Notes: generated by a model from the letters alone, not told the origin. A DNA stretch of 64,000 bases from Pseudobacter ginsenosidimutans (GCF_007970185.1 NZ_CP042431.1:5580001-5644000); one strand, 5' to 3'. Shown: positions 19,499 to 28,456, counted from the first letter of the stretch. Program-made: numbers and translations.

Positions 19499-19501
19499 TT
19501 G
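19494..19501 (+). promoter_or_regulatory. Candidate -7 box of the fic promoter
   Basis: TATATTTG matches TAnnTTTG exactly and lies 16 bases before the GTG start, so the transcript would have a very short leader. A TTG at 19468-19470 is 23 bases upstream, slightly far for a -33 box. Operator-like copy D covers this box. Confidence 0.45.
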
Positions 19502-19517
19502 AGGAAAGAAAATTAGT

Positions 19518-20915
19518 GTGAAACCTACTTATAGTCAAATAGAAGAAGAGCTGGAAAAGCTGAAAGCGGTACTTCGCATATTCATAGATGGTGCTTCCCT
19601 TGAAACCATCGGCTCTGCTTCTGGTTTGGATCTGGAGCTGCGCACACTGCAACGGAGATTGGCAAGCCTGGTCAGTCAGGGGCAGGCAAGAACCACGGGA
19701 ATCAAACGTTCAACCAGGTATTATCCTGTTTTTTCTGAAATGATCGTTGCCGAAGACGAGGTGAAGTATATTACCACAAAGGATCAGAGCCAGGTTTACC
19801 TGAGTGTGAACAGTCAACAGATACTGGCATCCGTATCACAACCAATTGCCAAACGCAGGGCCATTGGTTATGATCGTAAATTCCTGGAATCCTACAAACC
19901 CAATTTCACCGGTTATCTTACAAAAGAAGAGAAAGAAAAGCTGGCAAAAACCGGTAAAACCAACAGTGACAATCAGCCAGCGGGTACCTATGCACGTGAG
20001 ATCCTCAACAGATTGCTCATAGATCTTTCCTGGAACTCCAGCCGGCTGGAAGGAAATACTTATTCACTCCTGGATACCGAGCGCCTGATCGCATTTGGGG
20101 AAGTGGCAGAGCACAAGTCGGCACTGGAAGCGCAGATGATCATCAATCACAAGGAAGCCATTGAATTCCTGGTACAGTCATCACCGGATATCGGTTTCAA
20201 CCGGTATACCATTTTGAACCTTCATGGATTGCTTTCCAATAACCTGCTGCCCAATCCTGCAGCATCGGGGAGGCTTCGAACCCTGGGTGTGAGCATTGGC
20301 AAATCTGTGTTCACTCCACTGGCTATTCCGCAACTGATTGAGGCCATGTTCAATACTATCCTGGAAAAAACTATCCAGATCAAAGATCCGTTTGAACAGG
20401 CATTCTTTCTGATGGTGCAGCTGCCTTACCTGCAGCCTTTTGATGATGTGAACAAACGCGTATCGAGGCTGGCTGCCAATATTTCATTGAACCGGCATAA
20501 TCTCTCGCCATTATCATTCGTGGATGTTCCCAATGATCTTTACACGCAGAGTATGCTGGCAATATATGAGCTCAATAAAGTGGAGCCTTTGAAGGAATTG
20601 TTCATGTGGGCATACGAAAGGTCTGCATTGCGCTATGCAGCCATACAGCAATCACTCGGGGATCCTGATCCTTTCAAGCTGAGATACAGGAATACCATTC
20701 GTACTTTAATTGCAGATGTTATTTCACAGGCTGCCTCCAGAACAGCCACAGGAAAGATGATTGAAGAAAGAGCCAGGCTGCTTCCTTTGGCAGACAGGTC
20801 TCAATTTGTGAATGTGATTGAAACCGAACTGCTCTCACTGCATGAAGGAAATTTTGCACGCTACTTTGTAAGTCCTGCTGAATTTGCGAAATGGAGGAAA
20901 GCCTGGAAACGATAG
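19518..20915 (+). CDS. Fic-domain protein with N-terminal winged helix and altered catalytic motif
   Basis: Protein of 465 aa with a Fic fold, the family that normally transfers AMP from ATP to protein hydroxyl groups. The inhibitory helix motif S/TxxxEG is present (Ser174, Glu178, Gly179 in SSRLEGN), as in class II Fic proteins. The active-site loop reads QPFDDVNKR at 306-314, where the classical motif is HPFxDGNGR. The catalytic His is therefore Gln306, and the first Gly is Val. The N-terminus (about 1-75, with LELRTLQRRLASLVSQGQA) looks like a winged-helix DNA-binding domain. The start is GTG, with GAGGAAAG upstream. Repeated sites in its own promoter suggest autoregulation. AMP transfer by the usual mechanism seems unlikely; a regulatory role is inference. 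Confidence 0.88.
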   Translation: MKPTYSQIEEELEKLKAVLRIFIDGASLETIGSASGLDLELRTLQRRLASLVSQGQARTTGIKRSTRYYPVFSEMIVAEDEVKYITTKDQSQVYLSVNSQQILASVSQPIAKRRAIGYDRKFLESYKPNFTGYLTKEEKEKLAKTGKTNSDNQPAGTYAREILNRLLIDLSWNSSRLEGNTYSLLDTERLIAFGEVAEHKSALEAQMIINHKEAIEFLVQSSPDIGFNRYTILNLHGLLSNNLLPNPAASGRLRTLGVSIGKSVFTPLAIPQLIEAMFNTILEKTIQIKDPFEQAFFLMVQLPYLQPFDDVNKRVSRLAANISLNRHNLSPLSFVDVPNDLYTQSMLAIYELNKVEPLKELFMWAYERSALRYAAIQQSLGDPDPFKLRYRNTIRTLIADVISQAASRTATGKMIEERARLLPLADRSQFVNVIETELLSLHEGNFARYFVSPAEFAKWRKAWKR

Positions 20916-20921
20916 GCAATC

Positions 20922-22226
20922 TTACTTCTTCGCTGCATACTTTGTGGAAGTGGTCCGCTTGCCTTTCGTTTTCTTCGATGCAGATTTGGAAGCATAAACA
21001 GCGGAACTTTTCTTCTTCACAACCGGCGATTTCTTTCTTACAGGAGCAGCTGTTTTAACCACTGCTTCTTCGTCGCCTTCATCCAGCCCCTGCATGTAAT
21101 CACCGAAGATATCGGCCATCTCACGGACCTTATAGATCTTCTTGCTGTCGTTATTGCAAAGCGCGATGATAGTGGTGTTCTCGTCAATCAGGCGATAGAA
21201 CGCAGTTCTGTTGCCATGCCACCAGCCGTTGTGGTAGATCAGTTTCTTACCATTCTTAAGCACATACATTCTCCAGCCGAGGCCATAGTTATGTGTGCCC
21301 GGCTTTTCGTTGGAGTAGGGCGTATAGGCTGCTTCCAGGGTTGCCTGGTTGAAGAACCTTCCGCTGCGCAGGGCCTCGTCCCATTTCATCAGGTCGCGGG
21401 GGGTGGAGTAGATGTTCTTGTCGCCATACACCAGGTCAAGGAAATCCAGCGGATATAGCTTGCCGTTATTGAAGTAGGAAGGAAGATAATGATTCGCATA
21501 GGCATTGGTGAAAACATAAGTGTCTTTCATGCCGATGCTGTCGAAGAAAGTTTGTTTGAGGTAATCGCCATAGAACATGCCGGTCACTTTTTCGATCATG
21601 AGTGCCAGCAGGGCGTAGTTGGTATTACTGTAGCTAAAGCCCCTGTTGGGTGTGCCACAGGGGATCTGCTTTCTTTTGGCGATAAGAAAATCCAGCACAT
21701 CCTGGTTACTGATCTGTTTGTGGCGATCCCACCCCATACTGCCCATGTAGTGATCATACTTTGGAATGCCGCTGCGATGGTTGAGCAGCATGCGTACCGT
21801 TACGCCGCTGAGCGGAAATCCGGTAAGGTAGGTTCCCACGCTGTCATCGATATTGATCTTTCCTTCTTCCCAGAGCTTACACACGGCCATGCCGGTGAAT
21901 GTTTTGGAAACGGATGCCAGGTGAATGGGAGTATGTGCGTGGATACTGTCAGCAGGAATGCGGGGATTGGCATATCCGCCATATTTCTCATAAATGATCT
22001 CACCATCTTTGGCAACAAGTATGCTGCCATTGAAACCATTCTTGTAATTGGTATCAACAAACTGTTTTACTTTATCCAGGTACAGATCTCTGTTACGCGA
22101 TGTATTGGAGATCGCGCTGGTCAGAGCTGTTTGCGTTGCTTTATTCTCTAATGCTTCCTTGTCTGTTACATGACCGCAGCTGAATGCGAAAACCAGTAAC
22201 GGAACGAGCCTTGTTACGTTCTTCAA
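20922..22226 (-). CDS. Serine hydrolase, class C beta-lactamase fold, lipoprotein
   Basis: Penicillin-binding-protein-like serine hydrolase of about 434 aa. The SxxK nucleophile motif is in HLASVSKTFTGM, the YxN motif in GFSYSNTNYALLA, and an HxG-type third motif in IYHNGWWHGN. The N-terminus MKNVTRLVPLLVFAFSC is a lipoprotein signal with its Cys. No ATG is available: the TTG at 22226 gives this signal exactly, and a TTG at 22262 would add 12 residues. The C-terminal 45 residues are a low-complexity tail rich in Lys, Ser and Ala (from about KTAAPVRKKSPVVKKK), unusual for the family. It meets fic tail to tail, six bases apart. The substrate (peptide, ester or beta-lactam) is unknown. Confidence 0.88.
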   Translation of the reverse strand: MKNVTRLVPLLVFAFSCGHVTDKEALENKATQTALTSAISNTSRNRDLYLDKVKQFVDTNYKNGFNGSILVAKDGEIIYEKYGGYANPRIPADSIHAHTPIHLASVSKTFTGMAVCKLWEEGKINIDDSVGTYLTGFPLSGVTVRMLLNHRSGIPKYDHYMGSMGWDRHKQISNQDVLDFLIAKRKQIPCGTPNRGFSYSNTNYALLALMIEKVTGMFYGDYLKQTFFDSIGMKDTYVFTNAYANHYLPSYFNNGKLYPLDFLDLVYGDKNIYSTPRDLMKWDEALRSGRFFNQATLEAAYTPYSNEKPGTHNYGLGWRMYVLKNGKKLIYHNGWWHGNRTAFYRLIDENTTIIALCNNDSKKIYKVREMADIFGDYMQGLDEGDEEAVVKTAAPVRKKSPVVKKKSSAVYASKSASKKTKGKRTTSTKYAAKK

Positions 22227-22408
22227 AAGGGTGTCTGTTTTGAATAGGTTATTGAGCGGCAAAAGTACAACAAACGAACAATCGTTCAGTTATGCAATCC
22301 GTTTTTTCCGTTTCAAATTTAAGGGACATCTTTGCAAACCTGAACCAAAACTCATTTGTTTTTCCTCATGTGCCATAGGCAATAACGCAAAAGAGAAGCC
22401 AACCATAT

Positions 22409-23647
22409 ATGACTGACAAAAAAAATACAAGCTACCCCAAGGAAAAAGTGAACATCCTGTTCCTGGAGAACATCAGCGACAAAGCCGTGAAACACTTTAC
22501 AGAAGCAGGTTACGCCTCCGTAAAGAAACTCAGCGGCGCCCTTTCGGAAGAAGAACTGATCAAGGCAGTGAAAGACGTGCATCTGCTCGGAATCCGCTCC
22601 AAGTCACAGATCACACCGGCTGTACTGGATGCCGCCAAAAAGCTCCAGGCCATCGGTTGTTTCTGTATCGGTGTGAACCAGGTAGACCTGCAATCCGCAA
22701 CAGAACATGGTGTAGTTGTATTCAATGCTCCTTATTCCAATACCCGCTCCGTAGCTGAATTGGTGATAGGTTTGTCTGTTATGCTGATCCGCCGCATCCC
22801 GGACAAGAACAAGGCTGCGCACGAAGGCGTCTGGAACAAAGATGCCAAGGGCAGTTTTGAGCTCCGCGGAAAAACGCTGGGCATCATCGGTTATGGAAAT
22901 ATCGGATCGCAGGTGAGTGTACTGGCGGAAGCGCTCGGTATGAAAGTGATCTTCTATGATGCAGTTACCAAGCTCCCCCTGGGCAATGCCGTTGCCAAAA
23001 GAACGTTAAAGGATGTATTGAATCAGGCGGATATTGTAACCTTGCATGTTCCCGATAACGATTCAACCAGGAACCTGATCAATAAAACCACTCTCAAACA
23101 TTTGAAGAAAGGAGCGATCCTGCTCAACTATGCAAGAGGCGAAGTGGTGGACCTGGATGCACTGGCAAACGCTATTAAAGAAGGACAGGTTGGTGGCGCT
23201 GCCATTGACGTGTTCCCCTGGGAGCCTGAAAAGAATGGCGACAAATTCACGTCACCACTCATGGGCCTGCCCAACGTGATTCTCACCCCGCATATCGGCG
23301 GTTCTACCGAGGAAGCACAGATGAATATCGGGGACGATGTGAGCAACAAACTTTTCCAGTTCCTTGAAATGGGCGTCACCATTGGTTCCCATACGGTACC
23401 ATCTCTCAGCCTGCCGCCGCAGGAAGGCACACACCGTATCCTGCACGTGCACCGCAACGTGCCCGGCGTACTGAGCGAGATCAATACAACTTTGAGCAAG
23501 AACAATATCAACATCCTGGGCCAATACCTCAAAACGAACGACGAGATCGGGTATGTGGTGCTGGATGTAGACAGAAAAATATCCAATACAGCCTTCCAGC
23601 TATTGAAAGATGTGAAGGAGACGATCAAGGTGAGGCTGTTGTACTAA
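22409..23647 (+). CDS. serA: D-3-phosphoglycerate dehydrogenase
   Basis: First enzyme of serine synthesis (412 aa), oxidising 3-phosphoglycerate with NAD. The catalytic and Rossmann domains are present: GIIGYGNIGSQ binds NAD (about 157-167), LNYARGEVVD holds a substrate-binding Arg region, and the catalytic His lies in LTPHIGGSTEEAQ (about 290-302). A C-terminal ACT domain (about 338-412, IPH- to VRLLY-like region beginning RILHVHRNVPGVL) suggests serine feedback as in E. coli SerA. The chain has the E. coli length. It starts with ATG at 22409 and is followed 9 bases later by the AAA ATPase gene, so it probably heads a three-gene run ending at a strong terminator at 26276. Confidence 0.95.
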   Translation: MTDKKNTSYPKEKVNILFLENISDKAVKHFTEAGYASVKKLSGALSEEELIKAVKDVHLLGIRSKSQITPAVLDAAKKLQAIGCFCIGVNQVDLQSATEHGVVVFNAPYSNTRSVAELVIGLSVMLIRRIPDKNKAAHEGVWNKDAKGSFELRGKTLGIIGYGNIGSQVSVLAEALGMKVIFYDAVTKLPLGNAVAKRTLKDVLNQADIVTLHVPDNDSTRNLINKTTLKHLKKGAILLNYARGEVVDLDALANAIKEGQVGGAAIDVFPWEPEKNGDKFTSPLMGLPNVILTPHIGGSTEEAQMNIGDDVSNKLFQFLEMGVTIGSHTVPSLSLPPQEGTHRILHVHRNVPGVLSEINTTLSKNNINILGQYLKTNDEIGYVVLDVDRKISNTAFQLLKDVKETIKVRLLY

Positions 23648-23656
23648 AGCATACTC

Positions 23657-24991
23657 ATGGACAACGAAACCATCAGACAGTTAAAAGAAGCAGTAGAATT
23701 ATCTCCTGAGAATGTACCCCTGCGCCTTCACCTGGCGGAAGTGATGCTGAAAGCAAAAATGTATGCGGATGCATCCTCCCAGTTCAGTGAAGTGCTGGCA
23801 AGAAGTTACGGAAATCTCAAAGCGAAGCTCGGCCTGGCCGAAGCTTCGTTCTATCAGCACAAATATTCAACAGCGCTCATCATCTATGAAGAGATACAGG
23901 ATAGTATGCCTGTTCCCGCCATGGTGCTCTACGTGAAATGCCTGTTGAAAGAAAACTCACGCGCACAGGCTGTGGAAGTGTACCAGAAAGTGATTGCCCT
24001 TCATCCTGAATTCAGGGATGAGGAGATCGATCAGATGCTGCGTATGTCCGGCCACGGTAGTGCTTCCGATCATGAGGAAGAAGAGGAGGAAGATTATGCA
24101 CGAACCGACTCAGACAGCAAATATTTCCTGCAGAAACCCGATGTGAAATTCTCCGATGTAGGAGGGATGAAGCGCATCAAGGACGAGATCGCCATCAAGA
24201 TCATCCAGCCGCTGAAGAACCCGGAGCTCTACAAGGCTTTCGGCAAGAAAACAGGAGGCGGGATATTGTTGTATGGGCCTCCGGGTTGCGGAAAGACTTT
24301 CATTGCCAAAGCTACGGCAGGGGAGATCGATGCGAAATTCATCAGCATTGGTCTGCATGATATTCTCGACATGTGGATCGGCAACAGTGAAAAGAACCTG
24401 CACGCCATATTTGAACTGGCCCGCAAGAATGCGCCCTGTGTGCTTTTCTTTGATGAGGTGGATGCCATGGGCGCCAGCCGTAACGATATGAAGCAGTCGG
24501 CCATGCGTCATGTGATCAACCAGTTCCTTTCTGAAATGGATGGCGTGAACAGCAGCAATGAAGGCGTACTGATCCTTGCCGCTACCAATGCTCCCTGGAG
24601 CGTGGACCCGGCATTCCGCCGTCCCGGCCGCTTCGACCGCGTGATCTTTGTAGAGCCACCGGACGAAAAAGCGCGTGAAGAGATCATGGAAAGCATGCTG
24701 CAGAATAAACCTGTGCAGGATGTGGATGTGAAGAAAATAGCGAAGGAAACGAATGATTATTCCGGCGCTGACCTGCAGGCCGTGATCGATATCGCCATCG
24801 AAGATAAGCTCCGCGAATCCCTCAGCAGCGGTGTATTACAGCCTATCGGCACCAAAGATCTGCTGAAAGGAGTGAAAGCACATCGCCCCACAACCCTGGA
24901 ATGGTTTGCCTCCGCGCGCAATTACGCACTCTACGCAAACGAGTCCGGCCTCTATGATGATATCCTGAAATTCCTTAAGATCAAAAAGTAA
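23657..24991 (+). CDS. TPR-containing AAA+ ATPase
   Basis: Single-ring AAA+ ATPase of 444 aa. Residues 1-130 form TPR-like helices (ENVPLRLHLAEVMLKAKMYADA, then ALIIYEEIQDSMP), followed by an acidic linker (DHEEEEEEDYARTDSDS, about 136-152). The AAA domain has Walker A GPPGCGKT at 207-214, Walker B CVLFFDEVDAMG (about 256-267), the second region of homology with two arginine fingers (DPAFRRPGRFDR) and a C-terminal helical lid. It resembles the p97/FtsH/CDC48 branch but has no protease domain and no membrane helix. It lies between serA and a TPR membrane protein, three bases before the latter. The substrate is unknown; a protein remodelling role with the downstream TPR partner is inference. 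Confidence 0.9.
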   Translation: MDNETIRQLKEAVELSPENVPLRLHLAEVMLKAKMYADASSQFSEVLARSYGNLKAKLGLAEASFYQHKYSTALIIYEEIQDSMPVPAMVLYVKCLLKENSRAQAVEVYQKVIALHPEFRDEEIDQMLRMSGHGSASDHEEEEEEDYARTDSDSKYFLQKPDVKFSDVGGMKRIKDEIAIKIIQPLKNPELYKAFGKKTGGGILLYGPPGCGKTFIAKATAGEIDAKFISIGLHDILDMWIGNSEKNLHAIFELARKNAPCVLFFDEVDAMGASRNDMKQSAMRHVINQFLSEMDGVNSSNEGVLILAATNAPWSVDPAFRRPGRFDRVIFVEPPDEKAREEIMESMLQNKPVQDVDVKKIAKETNDYSGADLQAVIDIAIEDKLRESLSSGVLQPIGTKDLLKGVKAHRPTTLEWFASARNYALYANESGLYDDILKFLKIKK

Positions 24992-24993
24992 GC

Positions 24994-26253
24994 ATGGCGG
25001 ACACTATCGTTTTGATACAAAGAGCGCATCTGCTGCTCTCGCAGGGAAGGTCAGAAGACGCCATCAGGCAACTCAGTGAAGTGCTGCAGGCCGATCCCAA
25101 TAATGATCATGCCCTTTCGCTCATGGCCCGCGCCCGCTTTGATCAGAAAAGATACAAGGAGGGAATGGATCTGGCGCAGCGCGCCATCAGCCTGGAACCT
25201 ACAGAAAGTTATTACTATTATCTGCTGGCTTTCGGTTTTTACAGCGTGGACAATAACGCTCATGCACAGTTGAATATTCGCAAGGCTATCGAACTGCATC
25301 CTTATCAACCTGATTATTTCGGGCTATGGGCATTGCTCTTGCTGGAAAAGAATATGTTCAGCGATGCGCTGGAAAAAGCAAATGACGGGCTCAGCATCGA
25401 TCCTGAAAATATCAGTTGTCTCAATGCACGCGCCACTGCACTCAATAAACTGGACCGAACCGATGAGAGTATCGATACGATGCGGACCGTACTGGACCAG
25501 GACCCGGAGAATTATTACACGCATATCACTGTAGGCTGGAACCTGCTGGAAAAAGGAAAGCAGAAAGAAGCGACCGTACATTTCCGCGAAGCGCTTCGTC
25601 TCAATCCCAATGCAGAGGCCGCCAGGGCAGGATTGAAGCAATCGCTCAAAGCGAATATCCCTCCTTACAAGTGGTTACTGCAATACAGTTTCTGGATCAA
25701 TAACAAGAGCAAGAATGCCAAATGGGCGATACCTATCGGCATCTACCTGGGTGTAAGAGCCATCGATATCCTTTCCAAACATGCTTCACCCGCTGTAGCG
25801 ATGGCTGGAAAGGTCATTGTTGGGCTGTATATCCTGGTGGCACTGGCTTCCTGGTTCATCAATCCACTGGCGAATATTTTTCTATTTTTCCATAAAGACG
25901 GGAAGCATGCACTTACCGGCAGTGAGAAATGGGGTGCAGTGCTCACCACTTCTGCTTTGTTATCGGGCGTAGGGCTCCTGATCTATCATCTGGCTACACA
26001 AACCGGCGATGAATCCGTGTATTTCATTTCCGGCGTGATAGCGCTGACGCTGGCATTACCGCTGAGCGTTCTCGAACTTCCGTTACGCCTCCGCAACAAT
26101 ACAATCGGGCAACTCTATGCGATGGCGCTGATACTGACCGGACTGGTGTTCATCGGTTTGACTTTTGCAGGGCTGATGACCATCAACCTGTTCTGGGTAT
26201 ATGTTATTGCAGCGATCGCATTTACCTGGGTTGCATCGTTTGTGCGCAGATAA
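24994..26253 (+). CDS. TPR protein with C-terminal membrane domain
   Basis: Protein of 419 aa with no signal peptide. Residues about 1-215 contain six TPR units (for example ALSLMARARFDQKRYKEGMDL and GWNLLEKGKQKEATVHFREAL). After a short linker (PPYKWLLQYSFWINNKS), five or six hydrophobic segments fill residues about 245-415, so TPRs face the cytoplasm at the inner membrane. It starts three bases after the AAA ATPase stop, which strongly suggests co-expression. The pairing of a TPR-AAA ATPase with a TPR membrane protein hints at a membrane-bound adaptor for the ATPase; this is inference. Confidence 0.88.
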   Translation: MADTIVLIQRAHLLLSQGRSEDAIRQLSEVLQADPNNDHALSLMARARFDQKRYKEGMDLAQRAISLEPTESYYYYLLAFGFYSVDNNAHAQLNIRKAIELHPYQPDYFGLWALLLLEKNMFSDALEKANDGLSIDPENISCLNARATALNKLDRTDESIDTMRTVLDQDPENYYTHITVGWNLLEKGKQKEATVHFREALRLNPNAEAARAGLKQSLKANIPPYKWLLQYSFWINNKSKNAKWAIPIGIYLGVRAIDILSKHASPAVAMAGKVIVGLYILVALASWFINPLANIFLFFHKDGKHALTGSEKWGAVLTTSALLSGVGLLIYHLATQTGDESVYFISGVIALTLALPLSVLELPLRLRNNTIGQLYAMALILTGLVFIGLTFAGLMTINLFWVYVIAAIAFTWVASFVRR

Positions 26254-26275
26254 AATCAAAAGATCATTCATATGC

Positions 26276-26316
26276 AACTGCCCGGATTTTGAAAGAAAAT
26301 CCGGGCAGTTCCTTTT
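26276..26316 (+). terminator. Strong intrinsic terminator after the serA-AAA-TPR run
   Basis: Perfect 15-bp stem AACTGCCCGGATTTT (26276-26290) with AAAATCCGGGCAGTT (26296-26310), loop GAAAG, followed by CCTTTT. It sits 23 bases after the TPR gene stop. Confidence 0.8.
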
Positions 26317-26457
26317 AATAAGGTACACAAAAGAAACGCAGAAAAGTTCTGCCGTGTCTGCCTGGTTAAACAAATGATAAAAAACATCCAAATACTTTCT
26401 AACTTTCAATAAATATTGAAAAATATGTAACTTTACACCGCATTTAAAGCATCCCTT

Positions 26458-27783
26458 ATGAAAGTTGTGATAGTAGGAGGCGGCTTCGGTGGCCTCCGGT
26501 TAGCCCGGAAACTGAACAACAAACCCGGATTTGAAGTAACCCTGTTAGACAGATTCAATTATCACCAGTTTCAACCTTTGTTCTACCAGGTAGCTACGGC
26601 AGGCCTCGATGCCAGCAATATTTCCTTCCCGCTTCGGAAAGTATTCCACAAATCAAAGAATGTACGCATCCGTTTGGGTGAGCTCAAAGAAGTGGTGCAC
26701 GATCAGAACCTGATCCGAACTTCCATTGGAGATATGGAATACGATGTACTGGTGCTGGCCACCGGCGCAGGCACTAATTTCTTCGGCAACAAAGCCCTGG
26801 AAGAACATGCATTCCCGATGAAAAGCACCATCGAAGCGCTGCAGCTGCGTCATACGCTGATCCAGCATTTTGAAGATGCCCTGCAGGCAACAACACCCGA
26901 AGAAATGGAACAACTGCTCACGCTGGTGGTAGTGGGTGGTGGCCCTACAGGCGTGGAGCTCAGCGGCGCACTGGCTGAATTGAAAAGATATGTGCTGCCC
27001 AAGGACTTCCCTGAGATCGACTTCACCAAAATGAAGATCTATCTTCTCGAAGGCTCTCCCCGCACGCTGGCGGCCATGAGCGAAAAATCTTCCGCCGATT
27101 CACGCAAATACCTGGAAAAGCTGGGCGTTACCGTTATGACAGGCACAGCCGTGCAGGATTACGATGGTGAAACTGTACTGCTGAAAAATGGTTCCGTCAT
27201 CCGTTCCAAACTGGTGATCTGGGCCGCTGGTATCAAGGGTAACCTGCCCGCAGGTATCAGGCCTGAGCTGATAGCAAGAGGCAACAGGGTAAAGGTGGAC
27301 GGCTTCAACAAAGTACTGGATACCGCCAACGTATATGCGATCGGCGATATCGCCAGTATGGAACTGCCTGACTATCCTAACGGTCACCCTCAGGTGGCCG
27401 CCGTGGCTATTCAACAGGCCGACCAGTTAGCAGCCAACCTGATAAGGATCGAGAGCAAGAGCAGCGCAAAACATATCAAAAGCTTCAGCTATTATGATAA
27501 GGGCTCCATGGCTACTGTAGGCCGTAACCTGGCGGTGGTGGACATTCCCCGCCCAAAATTGCACATGAAGGGATTCCCTGCCTGGATGGTTTGGATGGGA
27601 TTGCACCTGATGCTGATCCTGGGCGTGAAGAACAGGTTGTTCGTATTTTTGAACTGGTTGTACAGCTACTTTACTTACGACCAAAGCCTGAGATTATTGT
27701 TCAATAATACCAAACCACCGAAAAGGACAGCCCATGTCAAAGCCATTCCTAACCGCCGCCTGGAAGAATTTAGTGCTAATTAA
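26458..27783 (+). CDS. ndh: Type II NADH:quinone oxidoreductase
   Basis: FAD-dependent NADH dehydrogenase of the non-proton-pumping type (441 aa), which feeds electrons from NADH into the quinone pool. The FAD-binding Rossmann motif VIVGGGFGG is at residues 4-12, and the NADH-binding motif VVVGGGPTGVELSG at about 157-170. A late FAD contact, YAIGDIASME, is at about 294-303. The C-terminus has a hydrophobic segment (about 375-405, GFPAWMVWMGLHLMLILG) that anchors the enzyme at the inner membrane face, as in other bacterial Ndh. Its last 50 bases overlap the next gene in another frame. A TAACTTTA box at about 26430 may be its -7 element. Confidence 0.93.
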   Translation: MKVVIVGGGFGGLRLARKLNNKPGFEVTLLDRFNYHQFQPLFYQVATAGLDASNISFPLRKVFHKSKNVRIRLGELKEVVHDQNLIRTSIGDMEYDVLVLATGAGTNFFGNKALEEHAFPMKSTIEALQLRHTLIQHFEDALQATTPEEMEQLLTLVVVGGGPTGVELSGALAELKRYVLPKDFPEIDFTKMKIYLLEGSPRTLAAMSEKSSADSRKYLEKLGVTVMTGTAVQDYDGETVLLKNGSVIRSKLVIWAAGIKGNLPAGIRPELIARGNRVKVDGFNKVLDTANVYAIGDIASMELPDYPNGHPQVAAVAIQQADQLAANLIRIESKSSAKHIKSFSYYDKGSMATVGRNLAVVDIPRPKLHMKGFPAWMVWMGLHLMLILGVKNRLFVFLNWLYSYFTYDQSLRLLFNNTKPPKRTAHVKAIPNRRLEEFSAN

Positions 27784-28456
27784 TTACAGTGTTGATCCTT
27801 CAATACTGAAGCCTTATCTGCCTTATGGCGTGGAACTGGATACCTTCAATGGTATCCACTACCTGAGCCTGGTGGGTTTCATGTTCCGCGATACCAGTGT
27901 GATGGGTATGAAAATTCCTTTTCATGTAAACTTCCCGGAAGTGAATCTTCGCTTCTATGTAAAGTATAATGATCTTGGAAAATGGAAAAGAGGAGTGGTG
28001 TTCCTGAGTGAGATCGTACCGAAACATGCAGTGGCCTTTATCGCCAACAGCATTTATAGAGAGAATTACCGCCGTATGCCAATGCGGGTGACCGAAGAAA
28101 TAGATGCGCACCGGATCAGTGCCAGTTACGAATGGAAATTCCGAAATTCCTGGAACCAGGTGGCTGTGTCTGCTCTCAACCAGCCAATTGTTTTACAGGA
28201 AGGATCCGAAGAAGAATTCATTACAGAACATTTCTGGGGCTATGCTAAATACTCAGCTGAAGAAGCTTCGGAATATCAGGTGAAGCATCCACGCTGGAAT
28301 ACTTTTAATGTAGATTCATATAATATTGAATGTGATTTCAGCTCCTTATACGGAAAGGCTTTTAGCGAACTCAACAACCAGGAGCCGGTTTCTGTTTTCT
28401 TTGCAGAAGGTTCCGCCATTGAAGTATATCCAAAACGTCTTGTATCCAGGTTTTGA
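27734..28456 (+). CDS. DUF2071/YqjF-family protein
   Basis: Protein of 240 aa matching the DUF2071 (YqjF, acetoacetate-decarboxylase-like fold) family: it opens with FLTAAWKNLVLINYSVDPSIL, then has LPYGVELDTFNGIHYLSLVGFMF and VNLRFYVKYND, all typical. No catalytic residue is assigned in this family. The ATG at 27734 lies inside ndh, giving a 50-base overlap in a different frame; translation from a later start would remove conserved sequence, so the overlap appears real. The arrangement points to joint expression with ndh, but a functional link is not established. Confidence 0.88.
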   Translation: MSKPFLTAAWKNLVLINYSVDPSILKPYLPYGVELDTFNGIHYLSLVGFMFRDTSVMGMKIPFHVNFPEVNLRFYVKYNDLGKWKRGVVFLSEIVPKHAVAFIANSIYRENYRRMPMRVTEEIDAHRISASYEWKFRNSWNQVAVSALNQPIVLQEGSEEEFITEHFWGYAKYSAEEASEYQVKHPRWNTFNVDSYNIECDFSSLYGKAFSELNNQEPVSVFFAEGSAIEVYPKRLVSRF

